Shown piece after piece: positions 52,535 through 61,193 of a stretch of DNA of 64,000 bases. Below the pieces are notes generated by a model. The model ran no database searches. It was given only the letters and a program-made list of their open reading frames with translations, and was not told where the DNA came from. The translations under genes were made by a program, and so were the position numbers. Source of the DNA: JACDHG01 sp963815295 (lineage in GTDB: Bacteria; Actinomycetota; Actinomycetes; Propionibacteriales; Nocardioidaceae). Each line of letters begins with the position of its first letter. The stretch's first letter is position 1. The DNA lies in NCBI GenBank assembly GCA_963815295.1, contig CAWFFZ010000001.1, positions 248,001 to 312,000 of the forward strand, read 5' to 3'.

Positions 52535-52771
52535 TCAGCGCGCTGTTGACGTGTAGGGCAGCAGCGCCATCTCACGAGCGTTCTTGATCGCCATGGCGAC
52601 ATCGCGCTGGTGCTGGGTGCAGTTGCCGGTGACCCGACGCGCGCGGATCTTGCCGCGGTCGGAGATGAACTTGCGGAGCAGCGTCGTGTCCTTGTAGTCG
52701 ACGTACGTTGCCTTGTCTTTGCAGAACGCGCAGACCTTCTTCTTCGGCTTGCGCACAACTGGTTTGGCCAT
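52535..52771 (-). CDS. rpsR: 30S ribosomal protein S18, zinc-binding form
   Basis: A 78-residue S18. KVCAFCKDK near residue 12 together with NCTQHQRD near 50 gives a C+ zinc-binding paralogue; many actinobacteria also have a zinc-free copy elsewhere, used under zinc limitation. The core KDTTLLRKFISDRGKIRARRVTG is typical. It works with S6 (rpsF, same operon), which it binds in the small subunit. ATG 52771 follows AGAAAGGGAG. Confidence 0.96.
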   Translation of the reverse strand: MAKPVVRKPKKKVCAFCKDKATYVDYKDTTLLRKFISDRGKIRARRVTGNCTQHQRDVAMAIKNAREMALLPYTSTAR

Positions 52772-52872
52772 TGTGGTGCTCCCTTTCTAGAGCCCGGCCG
52801 GGGCCGGAATGGTCAGTTGGTCGGAACTTGCTTGTGGGGCGTGAGGGCCCCTAGGTGGTTGATCGTCGATCG

Positions 52873-53403
52873 TCAGAATGGGGGCTCGTCGGTGCTGCCG
52901 CCGGCAGGCGCTGCCCACGGGTCTGCAGCAGCTGGTTGGCCTTGGCCACCGGACTGACCGCCAGCCGGCTGCGACGCCCAGGGGTCGTTTCCGCCTCCGG
53001 ATCGCGCGTAGTCGCCGCCACCGCTGGAAGCGCCGGAGCGTGTCGTCTTCGTGATCTTCGCGGTGGCGTACTTGAGCGAGGCGCCGATCTCGTCGACGTC
53101 GAGCTCCACCACGGTGCGCTTCTCGCCCTCACGGGTTTCGTAGGACCGCTGCTTCAGCCGGCCGGACACGATCACACGCGACCCGCGCTGCAGCGACTCC
53201 GCGACGTTCTCGGCCGCTTGGCGCCAGATCGAGCAGCGCAGGAACAGCGCGTCGCCGTCCCTCCACTCGTTGGTCTGCTTGTCCAAGATGCGCGGGGTCG
53301 ACGCCACGGTGAAGTTGGCAACCGCGGCACCGGACGGGGTGAAGCGTAGATCTGGGTCGTCGGTGATGTTGCCGATGACGGTGAGGACGGTTTCGCCTGC
53401 CAT
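52873..53403 (-). CDS. ssb: single-stranded DNA-binding protein
   Basis: A 176-residue SSB. The OB-fold occupies residues 1-110 (TVIGNITDDPDLRFTPSGAAVANF, then LFLRCSIWRQAAENVAESLQRG). A Gly/Gln/Ala-rich flexible linker follows, and the acidic partner-binding tip ends in DEPPF. It protects single-stranded DNA and recruits repair and replication proteins. It lies between rpsF and rpsR as in most bacteria. Confidence 0.97.
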   Translation of the reverse strand: MAGETVLTVIGNITDDPDLRFTPSGAAVANFTVASTPRILDKQTNEWRDGDALFLRCSIWRQAAENVAESLQRGSRVIVSGRLKQRSYETREGEKRTVVELDVDEIGASLKYATAKITKTTRSGASSGGGDYARSGGGNDPWASQPAGGQSGGQGQPAAADPWAAPAGGSTDEPPF

Positions 53404-53499
53404 GAGCAGCCTCCCTGGTAGGTCAGTTCGCAGATTATTCAGGACAGCGGAACGACCGGGGGAATCGGTCGGGCCAGTGGACAGGGCCCACAGATTGGA

Positions 53500-53559
53500 T
53501 CAATAACTCAGTGATTGGGTCAGTGACTCAGTAAATGGGTCAGTGACTCAGTGAATCTC
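53500..53559. repeat. three 20-bp tandem repeats between ssb and rpsF
   Basis: Units at 53500-53519, 53520-53539 and 53540-53559 share the core ACTCAGT within TCAGTGACTCAGTAAATGGG and differ at a few positions. The last unit covers the rpsF stop codon. Read on the coding strand the array is full of TGA and TTGA stops in more than one frame, so it separates rpsF from ssb translation completely. Its copy number may vary between strains. Confidence 0.7.
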
Positions 53560-53838
53560 AGGTCGCATGACCTTGGTACGGATCACGGACTCGTTGAGCC
53601 CGAGTTGGCGGTCGAGTTCCTTGACGGTAGCGGGCTCGGCCGACAGCGTCACGACGGCGTAGATGCCCTCGGTCTTTTTGTCGATCTCGTACGCCAGCCG
53701 GCGGCGTCCCCAGACATCGACGGACTCGACGGAGCCACCGTCTTGGGTGACAAGGTTGAGGTAGGTCTCCAGCGACGGCTGAACCGTCCGCTCCTCGAGA
53801 TCGCCGTCGAGGATGACCATGAGTTCATAGTTACGCAT
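53548..53838 (-). CDS. rpsF: 30S ribosomal protein S6
   Basis: A 96-residue S6: MRNYELMVILDGDLEERTV at the start, WGRRRLAYEIDKKTEGIYAVV in the middle. The start is not clear-cut. ATG 53838 gives the family N-terminus but lies 12 bases from the ribosome site ACAGGAGGT (53858-53850); ATG 53847 is only about three bases from it and adds MFG. First gene of the rpsF-ssb-rpsR-rplI operon, preceded by a structured leader that can mask the ribosome site. Confidence 0.95.
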   Translation of the reverse strand: MRNYELMVILDGDLEERTVQPSLETYLNLVTQDGGSVESVDVWGRRRLAYEIDKKTEGIYAVVTLSAEPATVKELDRQLGLNESVIRTKVMRPEIH

Positions 53839-53849
53839 GCCGAACATCC

Positions 53850-53898
53850 ACCTCCTGTGGACTCTGCGGTCACGGTCTCTCCGTGACAGGAGGTCACG
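53850..53898 (-). promoter_or_regulatory. rpsF leader with anti-Shine-Dalgarno switch (S6:S18-type candidate)
   Basis: In the minus-strand RNA, ACCTCCTGT (53894-53886) is an exact complement of the rpsF ribosome site ACAGGAGGT (53858-53850). Between them CACGG-AGAGA-CCGTG forms a hairpin (53885-53871), leaving a 12-base bulge on the 3' side that contains CCG. An alternative hairpin CGTGAC-CTCCT-GTCACG (53898-53882) ties up the anti-SD and frees the ribosome site. A -10-like TAATCT lies upstream at 53979-53974. The form with masked site and CCG bulge resembles the S6:S18 autoregulatory motif. Confidence 0.65.
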
Positions 53899-54076
53899 CC
53901 GAGGCGGGTACGTCGGTCGACGTCTCGCGGGCTGGCGTGGTGCCAACTCGGCCTCGCCGGGTCAGCGGGGCCAAGATTATCAGCGCAGACTCGTCGAACA
54001 GAAATCGTCATCCACAGCGCCGGCCGGATGGCTGTGACGAGAAGCACGAACCCAGGTAGATGGTGCTGGACCCCCA

Positions 54077-54091
54077 GACGGTGGTACCGTC
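54077..54091. promoter_or_regulatory. inverted repeat in the rpsF-csp divergent spacer
   Basis: GACGGT, GGT, ACCGTC: a perfect six-base dyad, which extends to CCCC/GGGG beyond a two-base bulge. It lies in the 438-base gene-free spacer (53839-54277) between the rpsF operon and the cold-shock gene and could be an operator or a hairpin in the cold-shock leader. Confidence 0.35.
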
Positions 54092-54129
54092 GGGGTAGTT
54101 GCACACAAGTACCTCGCACGTTCCTGGAC

Positions 54130-54153
54130 GCTCGCGGGCACAACCCCGCGGGC
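54130..54153 (+). promoter_or_regulatory. strong hairpin in the cold-shock leader
   Basis: GCTCGCGGG, loop CACAAC, CCCGCGGGC: nine pairs with one G-U, followed by the T-rich GTCTTGTTGTCTGG. It lies 125 bases upstream of the cold-shock start. A long structured leader is typical for cold-shock mRNAs; this element could attenuate transcription or act as a temperature-sensitive structure. Confidence 0.45.
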
Positions 54154-54277
54154 GTCTTGTTGTCTGGACACCGCACCAACATGCACCGGGCCATACCGAA
54201 TGTGGGAAGAGCACGAATGCAGCCGAGGGTCCCACTCCCGGGGCTCTCTTCAAGCAAGACCCATATAGGAGAGCATC

Positions 54278-54481
54278 ATGGCTCAGGGAACAGTGAAGTG
54301 GTTCAACGGCGAGAAGGGCTTCGGTTTCATCTCGCAGGACGGCGACCAGCCGGACGTGTTCGTCCACTTCTCGGCCATCGTCGCTGAGGGATACAAGTCC
54401 CTCGACGAAAACCAGCGCGTCGAGTTCGAAACCGCCCAGGGCCCCAAGGGCCTGCAGGCTGAGAACGTCCGCATCATCTGA
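54278..54481 (+). CDS. cold-shock protein (CspA family)
   Basis: A 67-residue single OB-fold RNA chaperone. Both RNA-binding motifs are intact: GEKGFGFISQDG (RNP1) near residue 11 and DVFVHFSAI (RNP2) near 26. The rest, LDENQRVEFETAQGPKGLQAENV, is standard. ATG 54278 follows AGGAGAGCATC. The long leader has hairpins and the gene ends at a textbook terminator. It probably acts as a constitutive or cold-induced RNA chaperone. Confidence 0.96.
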   Translation: MAQGTVKWFNGEKGFGFISQDGDQPDVFVHFSAIVAEGYKSLDENQRVEFETAQGPKGLQAENVRII

Positions 54482-54502
54482 CGTCCTCGTCTCACGCACA
54501 CG

Positions 54503-54532
54503 AGTGCCCCTCACCTTCGGGTGAGGGGCACT
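54503..54532 (+). terminator. terminator after the cold-shock gene
   Basis: AGTGCCCCTCACC and GGTGAGGGGCACT form a perfect 13-bp stem with a TTCG tetraloop, followed by TCTGTCGTT. It starts 22 bases after the cold-shock stop. It is nearly symmetric and may also stop minus-strand transcripts from the convergent exporter operon. Confidence 0.88.
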
Positions 54533-54605
54533 TCTGTCGTTGTGGCGGGCCGTGGTGCCGCCCTCCCCCCGAGAAGGACGGCGCCACGGCCACGTCTGGT
54601 CGGCG

Positions 54606-57155
54606 CTACTCGGTGGTGATCGCTGTGAGCACGTCGAGCTTTGCCGCCCGCCTGGCCGGGAAGACTGCGGCCAGCACCCCGACCAAGGCAGCCAGCACGA
54701 CGAAGATCACCAGCTGCAGCCACGGGACGGACAGCACATCGATCCCTTGGTCGGCGATCGCCCGCTGCAGGGTCACCCCGAACACGATCCCCATCACTAC
54801 GCCGAGCACAGCGCCCAGCACCGAGATCGCCACCGCTTCGAGCCGGACCATCTGGCGTAGTTGTCGACGGCTCACCCCCACCGCCCGCAGCAGGCCAACC
54901 TCACGGGTTCGCTCGATCACCGAGAGCGCAAGTGTGTTGGTGATGCCCAGGATCGCGATGATGATCGCTAGCCCAAGCAGCGCGTAGATGATGTACAGGA
55001 ACGTGTTGATCAGACCCTTCTGCTCATCGGCGAACTCAGACTGGTTCTTCAGCGTCACGGTCGGGTTGTCTGCCAGCACCGCGTCGATGTCGGCGCGCAC
55101 CGCCGCTTCACTGGCACCTGGCTCCTTGGTGATGAACAGCAGCGAGTCCTCTGGCTTGATACCGGCCCGCTCGAGTCCCTTCAGGGTCAACACGAAGTCA
55201 CCGTTGACCGCGCCACCCACGGGGAAGATGCCGGCCACGCTGTACTTCTGCGGCCCGGCGGGGAAGTCGAGCGTGACGTCGTCTCCGGTCGCCAAGTCGC
55301 TTGACCGCGCACGCGTCGAGCTGATGAGCACGGACTTGTCGTCGAATGCCGCCAAGGATCCTGCGTCCATCGACAACTGCAGGGCCGCACCCAAAGCGTT
55401 GGGGTCGACGGCCTGGAGGAAGACCTGCGAGCCGTCGAGCTTGGCACCGGCCTGACGGAACCTCGTGACGGCAGCGACACCGTCGAGCTCGCTGATCTGG
55501 TCGGCGTATGCCGGCGAGAAGAACTGGCCGGTCGCGTTGGACACGATGAGCTCCGCCGTCAGGCTCTCCTCGATGGCCTTGTCGGTGCTCGCCTTGGCCG
55601 ACTGACCGAGGACCGACATCAGGGCCACCAGCGTGAGGCCGATCATCAGAGCGCTCGACGTGGCCGCGGTGCGACGGGGGTTGCGGAGTGAGTTCTGGGT
55701 CGCCAGAGCGCCGATGGTGCCGAACATCCGGCGGAACACCACGCCGAGACCCACGATGACGGGACGACCCAGCACGGCAGCCGCAAGGGAGACACCGATC
55801 AGGATCAGCAGCATGCCGAGGCCGATCAGCGACAACCCTTCGCTGCCCTCACCCCGGAAGCCAAGAACCATGGCCATAACACCGACGACGACGAGGGCGG
55901 CGCCGACCAACATCCGCCGACGGAGGGAGGCCTCCGGCATCGCGACGTCGTCTCGCATGGCCTCGATGGGCGAGATCCGGCTGGCGCGGCGAGCAGGCAG
56001 ATAGGCGGCGATCATGGTGACGAGGATCCCGACGACGTACGAGATGACGATCGTGCGTAGCTGTACCGGCAGCGCTGCATCCCCGAGGTCGAGGCCGAAG
56101 GCACCGAACAACCCCTTGAGGCCGATCGCCAGCAAGAATCCCATCCCCAAGCCAACGGTCGAGCCGACAAGACTGACCACGAATGCCTCGGCGAGCACCG
56201 CCCTGTTGACTTGTTTCTTCGAGGCACCCATGGCGCGCAGCAACGCCAGCTCGCGGCTACGCTGCGCCACCAGGATCGAGAACGTGTTGATGATCAAGAA
56301 AGTGCCGACCACCATCGCCACGGCGGCGAACACGAGCAGGAAGGTGTTGATGAAGCCGAGGATCTCCCCGATCGCCTCTTGCTGCTCTGCAGCGAAGTCG
56401 TCACCCGTGACCACCTCGAGCCCTTTCGGGACCAGCGCAGCGGCGGCGTCTCGCAGCTCTTCCTGGCTCACACCTGGTGCAGCGGTGAGGGAGATGTTGG
56501 TGTAGACGTCCTTGCCGTCGAAGAACAGGTCCTGGATCGTCTGGTCGTCGAAAATGGTGATGGTTGCTCCGACGAGCCCTCCCTCGGACCCGAACTTCAC
56601 CAGCCCGGTGAGCTCAGCCTTCATGGTCGGTGGGTCGCCAGGTGTTACGAGGGTCACCTCGTCGCCGAGGTTGTAGCCCGCCTTGTCTGCGGAGTCGATG
56701 TCGAGGGCCACCTGGCCAGGTCCGGCCGGAAGCTCGCCCTCGGTCAAGGTGAGAATGCGGTCACCGGTGATCGCGGTCATGTCGTTGTAGTTGAAAGCCA
56801 GGCCGGGTGGGCCGTTGCCGCCGATGAGGTCGCCGTCCTTGCTGATGACGAACACGCCCTGAACCTGGTCGGTGCCGACCACCTTCTCCGCCTCGGGAAG
56901 CTGTGACAGCTCGTCGACGAGTGAGGCGTCGATCGTGCGCGCGTCGGTGCCGAACGCGTCGACTTCGCCGGCACCTTCGGGCAAGATCTCGACGTCAGCG
57001 GTGGTGCCGTTGACGATGCCGTCGAAGGCGCCCCCCAGCGAGTCGGTGAAGATGAAGGAGCCGGCAACGAACGCGACCCCCAGCACGATCGCGAACGCAC
57101 TGAGTGCCAGCCGGACTTTGCGCGCAACCAGGTTGCGCCAAGTGACTTTCCACAT
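54606..57155 (-). CDS. FtsX-like ABC transporter permease (MacB type, two FtsX domains)
   Basis: An 849-residue permease. TM1 lies at the N-terminus, followed by a large extracytoplasmic domain (residues about 40-250), three helices of the first FtsX domain with SRELALLRAMGASKKQV near residue 305, then helices near 410-480, a second extracytoplasmic domain, and the second FtsX domain with TREVGLLRAVGVSRRQLRQMV near 775. Such permeases are mechanotransmitters that move lipoproteins, peptides or lipids rather than small solutes across the membrane. It starts six bases after the ATPase gene. Confidence 0.92.
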   Translation of the reverse strand: MWKVTWRNLVARKVRLALSAFAIVLGVAFVAGSFIFTDSLGGAFDGIVNGTTADVEILPEGAGEVDAFGTDARTIDASLVDELSQLPEAEKVVGTDQVQGVFVISKDGDLIGGNGPPGLAFNYNDMTAITGDRILTLTEGELPAGPGQVALDIDSADKAGYNLGDEVTLVTPGDPPTMKAELTGLVKFGSEGGLVGATITIFDDQTIQDLFFDGKDVYTNISLTAAPGVSQEELRDAAAALVPKGLEVVTGDDFAAEQQEAIGEILGFINTFLLVFAAVAMVVGTFLIINTFSILVAQRSRELALLRAMGASKKQVNRAVLAEAFVVSLVGSTVGLGMGFLLAIGLKGLFGAFGLDLGDAALPVQLRTIVISYVVGILVTMIAAYLPARRASRISPIEAMRDDVAMPEASLRRRMLVGAALVVVGVMAMVLGFRGEGSEGLSLIGLGMLLILIGVSLAAAVLGRPVIVGLGVVFRRMFGTIGALATQNSLRNPRRTAATSSALMIGLTLVALMSVLGQSAKASTDKAIEESLTAELIVSNATGQFFSPAYADQISELDGVAAVTRFRQAGAKLDGSQVFLQAVDPNALGAALQLSMDAGSLAAFDDKSVLISSTRARSSDLATGDDVTLDFPAGPQKYSVAGIFPVGGAVNGDFVLTLKGLERAGIKPEDSLLFITKEPGASEAAVRADIDAVLADNPTVTLKNQSEFADEQKGLINTFLYIIYALLGLAIIIAILGITNTLALSVIERTREVGLLRAVGVSRRQLRQMVRLEAVAISVLGAVLGVVMGIVFGVTLQRAIADQGIDVLSVPWLQLVIFVVLAALVGVLAAVFPARRAAKLDVLTAITTE

Positions 57156-57161
57156 GCTGGC

Positions 57162-57962
57162 TCAGCCCTCCGCGGCGGTGCCGGCGACGGTCTGCTGACT
57201 GAGGACCTTCATCTCCTCGAGCACCCGGTCGGCAGTGGGGTTGCGCAGCTCGTCGACCACCACGCCGTCGGCAAGGAAGACGACGCGGTCGGTGTATGCC
57301 GCTGCGACGGGGTCATGCGTGACCATCACGATCGTTTGGTTGTGCTCGTCAACACTCCGACGCAGGAAGCCGAGCACTTCAGCGCCTGATGACGAGTCAA
57401 GGTTGCCGGTCGGCTCGTCGGCGAAGACGATCTCCGGGCGCGATACCAGCGCCCGCGCACAGGCCACCCGCTGCTGTTGACCACCTGAAAGCTCGTTGGG
57501 TCGGTGCTTGAGGCGGTCGCGAAGCCCGACCGTGTCGATGACCTGGTCGAACCAGGCGGGGTCGGGCTTGCGGCCGGCGATCGACAGAGGTAGCTCGATG
57601 TTCTCCCTTGCGGTGAGCGTCGGCACCAGGTTGTAGGCCTGGAAGATGAAGCCGATCTTGTCGCGCCGCAGCAGCGTGAGCTGCTTGTCGCTGAGGCCGG
57701 CCAGTTGCTGCTCGCCGAGGTAGACGTCGCCGCTCGATGCTGTGTCGAGCGCTGCCATGCAGTGCATGAGCGTTGACTTGCCGGAACCTGACGGCCCCAT
57801 CACGGCCGTGAACTCGCCGGTGCGAAAGTCGATCGATATCCCGTCGAGGGCGGCGACGGTGGCGTCACCCTCGCCGTAGACCTTGCACAGGGCGACAGCG
57901 CGAGCGGCGACCCCGTTTGGTGCCGTGGCCGGGGAGTTGGAAGCAACGGTGGTGTCAGACAT
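57162..57962 (-). CDS. ABC transporter ATP-binding protein (MacB/LolD type)
   Basis: A 266-residue ATPase partner of the FtsX-like permease. Walker A VMGPSGSGKSTLMHCMA near residue 50, Q-loop FIFQAYNLVPTLTARENIELPL near 95, signature NELSGGQQQRVACARAL near 150, Walker B IVFADEPTGNLDS near 170 and the switch His in MVTHDPVAAAY. ATG 57962 is preceded by GAGGGG. It diverges from the endonuclease IV gene. Confidence 0.94.
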   Translation of the reverse strand: MSDTTVASNSPATAPNGVAARAVALCKVYGEGDATVAALDGISIDFRTGEFTAVMGPSGSGKSTLMHCMAALDTASSGDVYLGEQQLAGLSDKQLTLLRRDKIGFIFQAYNLVPTLTARENIELPLSIAGRKPDPAWFDQVIDTVGLRDRLKHRPNELSGGQQQRVACARALVSRPEIVFADEPTGNLDSSSGAEVLGFLRRSVDEHNQTIVMVTHDPVAAAYTDRVVFLADGVVVDELRNPTADRVLEEMKVLSQQTVAGTAAEG

Positions 57963-58199
57963 GGGCCCCTCGAAACGTGTGTGTGCAAGCAAGCGGTGCG
58001 TCGCCGGATCGACCGATTCAACCTAGTAAAGACCGCCGACGAAATGCGATCGGGTTTTCCCTGGTCTACCCCTGACCGCCACCCTGATCTTCCTCCTGCC
58101 TCCGACTTGCCGGTGGCCGGGGTACGGCTGGTTGAGCGCGCAATTTCTCGCCGCAGACGCGGCAACAGCGGTGTCGGTGGGGCGTCATACAGTGGCTCC

Positions 58200-59000
58200 A
58201 TGAGTGAGCTGCACATCGGAGGCCACGTCGACCAGACCGACCCGATCGCCGAAGCGCTTGCGCGCAAGGCGTCCCTGTCCCAGATCTTCCTCGGCGACCC
58301 ACAGGGCTATAAAGGCCCGGTCTTCGCGTACGACGGCGGGGCACCGGCGCTGCGGGCCGCCGCCGAGAGTGCGGGCATCGACCTCTATGTGCACGCGCCC
58401 TACGTCCTCAACGTCGCCACCACCAACAACCGCATCCGGATCCCGTCGCGCAAGCTGCTGCAGCAGCACGTCACCGCCGCCGCCGAGATCGGCGCCAAGG
58501 GCGTAATCGTGCACGGCGGCCACATGCTGAAGGACGATGACCCCGCCAAGGGCTACGACAACTGGCGCAAGTGCGTCGACGGGCTCGACCTGCCCGTGCC
58601 GCTGCTCATCGAGAACACTGCCGGCGGCGACAACGCCATGGCCCGCCGTCTCGAGCGGATCGCCCGTATGTGGGAAGCGATCGGTGCTGCCGAGGGTGGC
58701 GACACGATCGGGTTCTGCCTCGACACCTGCCACGCTCACGCGGGGGGCGAGGAGTTGGCCGACATCGTCGACCGCGTCCTGGCGATCACCGGCCGAATCG
58801 ACCTCGTGCACGCCAACGACTCCCGCGACACGTTCGACTCCGGTGCCGACCGCCACGCCAACTTCGGCGAGGGCACGATCGCCGCGGATGACCTCGTCCA
58901 TGTGGTCCAACAGGCAGGGGCTCCGGTGGTGTGCGAGACACCGGGCGGTGCCGACGGCCAGGGAGCCGACATTGCCTGGCTGCGCGAGCACGTCGACTGA
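58200..59000 (+). CDS. nfo: endonuclease IV (AP endonuclease)
   Basis: A 266-residue TIM-barrel AP endonuclease that cuts 5' to abasic sites in base excision repair. The trinuclear zinc ligands are visible in order: HAPYVLN, GVIVHGGH, LLIENTAGG (Glu), CLDTCHAHAGG (Asp and His), LVHAND, DRHANFGEG (Asp and His) and VCETPGG (Glu). Slightly shorter than E. coli Nfo, as usual in actinobacteria. It starts at ATG 58200, 237 bases from the divergent ATPase. Confidence 0.93.
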   Translation: MSELHIGGHVDQTDPIAEALARKASLSQIFLGDPQGYKGPVFAYDGGAPALRAAAESAGIDLYVHAPYVLNVATTNNRIRIPSRKLLQQHVTAAAEIGAKGVIVHGGHMLKDDDPAKGYDNWRKCVDGLDLPVPLLIENTAGGDNAMARRLERIARMWEAIGAAEGGDTIGFCLDTCHAHAGGEELADIVDRVLAITGRIDLVHANDSRDTFDSGADRHANFGEGTIAADDLVHVVQQAGAPVVCETPGGADGQGADIAWLREHVD

Positions 59001-59057
59001 GTGGTCTGTCCGCCGGGCACGTTAGCCCGGCTGCCCCCTCCGGTAGCGTTGCCCCGC

Positions 59058-60173
59058 GTGAGCGCCTTCGACGTACGCCCCATCAGCGCAGGCGACCATC
59101 TCGCGTTCCTCCAGGCTCAGCCGAGTGCCAGCTTCCTGCAGACTCCCGCGTGGGGCGAGGTCAAGAGCGAGTGGCGTCACGAGTCGATCGGCTGGTATGA
59201 CGGCGACGCCCTGGTCGGAGCCGGGCTGGTGCTCTATCGCCAGCTGCCGAAGGTGAAGAAATACCTCGCCTACCTGCCGGAAGGGCCGACCATCGACTGG
59301 GCAGCACCCGACCTCGCCGACTGGCTCACGCCGATGGCAGATCACTTGAGGGACCAGGGCGCCTTCGCGATCCGGATGGGCCCGCCCGTTGTCACGCGCA
59401 CCTGGGCTGCTGACACCGTCAAGAAGGCAATCGCCGACGACGTACACACTCGACTCGGGGACGTCCCCGCCGACTCCCGCAACGACATCGGTGGGAGCGT
59501 TCAGGCGACACTGCGCACCGAGGGGTGGCGCCCGCTGCTCAGCGACGACGGCTTCTCGGCCGGCCAACCGCAGTACGTCTTCCAGATCCCGCTCGCCGAC
59601 CGCACCGAGGACGACCTGCTTGCCGGAATGAACCAGCAGTGGCGCCGCAACATCAAGAAGGCCGCCAAGGCAGGCGTCACCGTCAGCCGTGCCACCCCAG
59701 ACCAGCTGCCACAGTTCCACACGCTCTACGCCGAGACCGCGCAGCGCGACGGCTTCATGCCGCGACCGCTGACGTACTTCCAGACGATGTTCAAGGCTCT
59801 GGAGACCGAGGACCCCGACCGTATCCGCCTCTACCTGGCCCATCACGAAGGTGACCTGGTCGCCGCGACGACGTGGGTCCGCGTCGGGACCCACGTGTGG
59901 TACTCCTACGGCGCCTCCTCGACCGAAAAGCGCGACGTCCGCGGATCCAACGCGATCCAGTGGGAGATGATCCGCGATGCCGCCTCGGCCGGGGCAACGG
60001 TCTACGACCTCCGCGGCATCACCGAAACGCTCGACTTCGAGGATCCGCACATCGGGCTGATCCAGTTCAAGGTTGGCACGGGCGGCGAGGCCGTCGAGTA
60101 CGTCGGCGAATGGGACTTGCCTCTCAATCGCCTTGTCTACAAAGCGTTTGACGTCTACATGAACAGGCGCTGA
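59058..60173 (+). CDS. FemAB-like peptidoglycan bridge aminoacyltransferase
   Basis: A 371-residue protein of two linked GNAT-like domains, the FemX/FemAB fold, which adds amino acids from aminoacyl-tRNA to the peptidoglycan stem peptide. Conserved segments are FLQTPAWGEVKSEWRHE near residue 27, YLPEGPTIDW, NQQWRRNIKKAAKAGVTVS near 195, and YSYGASSTEKRDVRGSNAIQWEMI near 280. GTG 59058 gives the family N-terminus. The next gene, an alanine racemase-like protein three bases downstream, supports a role in cell-wall precursor synthesis. Confidence 0.9.
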   Translation: MSAFDVRPISAGDHLAFLQAQPSASFLQTPAWGEVKSEWRHESIGWYDGDALVGAGLVLYRQLPKVKKYLAYLPEGPTIDWAAPDLADWLTPMADHLRDQGAFAIRMGPPVVTRTWAADTVKKAIADDVHTRLGDVPADSRNDIGGSVQATLRTEGWRPLLSDDGFSAGQPQYVFQIPLADRTEDDLLAGMNQQWRRNIKKAAKAGVTVSRATPDQLPQFHTLYAETAQRDGFMPRPLTYFQTMFKALETEDPDRIRLYLAHHEGDLVAATTWVRVGTHVWYSYGASSTEKRDVRGSNAIQWEMIRDAASAGATVYDLRGITETLDFEDPHIGLIQFKVGTGGEAVEYVGEWDLPLNRLVYKAFDVYMNRR

Positions 60174-60176
60174 GCA

Positions 60177-61193
60177 GTGGGTCTCACCTTGTACGTCGAC
60201 GGCCCCCGCTGGCGCGAACACCTCCAAGCGACCACGTCCAGCCACCCGGGCCTCGTCGCGGTGGCGAAGGGCAACGGGTATGGCTTCGGTGTCGGCAAAC
60301 TGGCACGCCGGGCGGCCGCGCTCGGCATCGACACGCTCGCCGTAGGGTCTTATCCCGATGTGGCCGAGGTCATGCAGCGATTCCCTGGCGACGTCTTGGT
60401 GATGGAGCCGTGGCGGCCGTTCCACGACGTGCCCTACGATCCGCGACTTATCCACACCGTTGGCCGACGCGAAGACCTCGACGCCCTGGGTGCCCGCGAC
60501 GATCGGCCACGTGTGGTCATCGAGGCACTGACATCGATGACCAGACATGGCTTCTCGGCCTCCGACCTGCATGCGCTGCCCGCAACACCGCCAGGCGTCC
60601 GAGTCGAAGGTCATGCCCTCCACCTGCCCCTCGGCTCCGGCCACGTTGCCGAGGTCGAACACTGGCTCGGCAACCTGCCCGCAGCGCGGCGGTGGTTCGT
60701 CTCCCATCTGCTTGATACCGAACTGGCACAGCTGCGGGGAGCCCACCCAGACGTAGAGCTGCGACCGCGCATCGGTACGACGTTGTGGCTCGGTCGGCGC
60801 GACGCACTCAAAGCGCGCGCGACCGTGCTCGACGCGCACGCCGTCCGACGCGGCGACCGGGTGGGCTACCGGCAGCGGGCTATGACCCGGGCCGGCACCG
60901 TGCTCGTCGTCTCCGGTGGCACCGCACACGGGATCGCGTTGGAGGCTCCGACGGCGGCTACCACCGTCAAGCAGCGCGCGGTTGCCGCGGCCAAGGGTGG
61001 GCTCGAAGCGGCCGGCCGCTCACTGTCGCCGTTCGTCGTCGATGCCAAGCAGCGCTGGTTCGTCGAGCCACCTCACATGCAAGTTTCGCTCGTATTTCTT
61101 CCGGCTGGCGCTGCGGTCCCTCGGCTGGGTGACGAGGTCGACGTGCAGGTCCGCTTCACGACCACGACATTCGACCGCGTCGAGACCAGCTGA
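60177..61193 (+). CDS. alanine racemase-like PLP protein
   Basis: A 338-residue protein resembling alanine racemase. The PLP-lysine motif is LVAVAKGNGYGFGVGKLA near residue 30, and the C-terminal beta-domain includes RPRIGTTLWLGRRDAL and RRGDRVGYRQRAM near 225. It is somewhat shorter than classical Alr, so activity as a true racemase is likely but not certain. It starts with GTG 60177 three bases after the FemAB-like gene. Its last 39 codons lie in the first copy of a 129-bp tandem triplication; the TGA at the end of that copy is the stop. Confidence 0.82.
   Translation: MGLTLYVDGPRWREHLQATTSSHPGLVAVAKGNGYGFGVGKLARRAAALGIDTLAVGSYPDVAEVMQRFPGDVLVMEPWRPFHDVPYDPRLIHTVGRREDLDALGARDDRPRVVIEALTSMTRHGFSASDLHALPATPPGVRVEGHALHLPLGSGHVAEVEHWLGNLPAARRWFVSHLLDTELAQLRGAHPDVELRPRIGTTLWLGRRDALKARATVLDAHAVRRGDRVGYRQRAMTRAGTVLVVSGGTAHGIALEAPTAATTVKQRAVAAAKGGLEAAGRSLSPFVVDAKQRWFVEPPHMQVSLVFLPAGAAVPRLGDEVDVQVRFTTTTFDRVETS

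Noticed and set aside
54181..54277. Leader peptide gene starting at the ATG of 54181 before the cold-shock gene
   Set aside because: No ribosome site and no conserved or regulatory codon run is visible.
59022..60929. 635-codon open frame antisense to the FemAB-like and racemase-like genes
   Set aside because: It mirrors two clearly recognised genes in a GC-rich genome, has no recognisable domain and no ribosome site.
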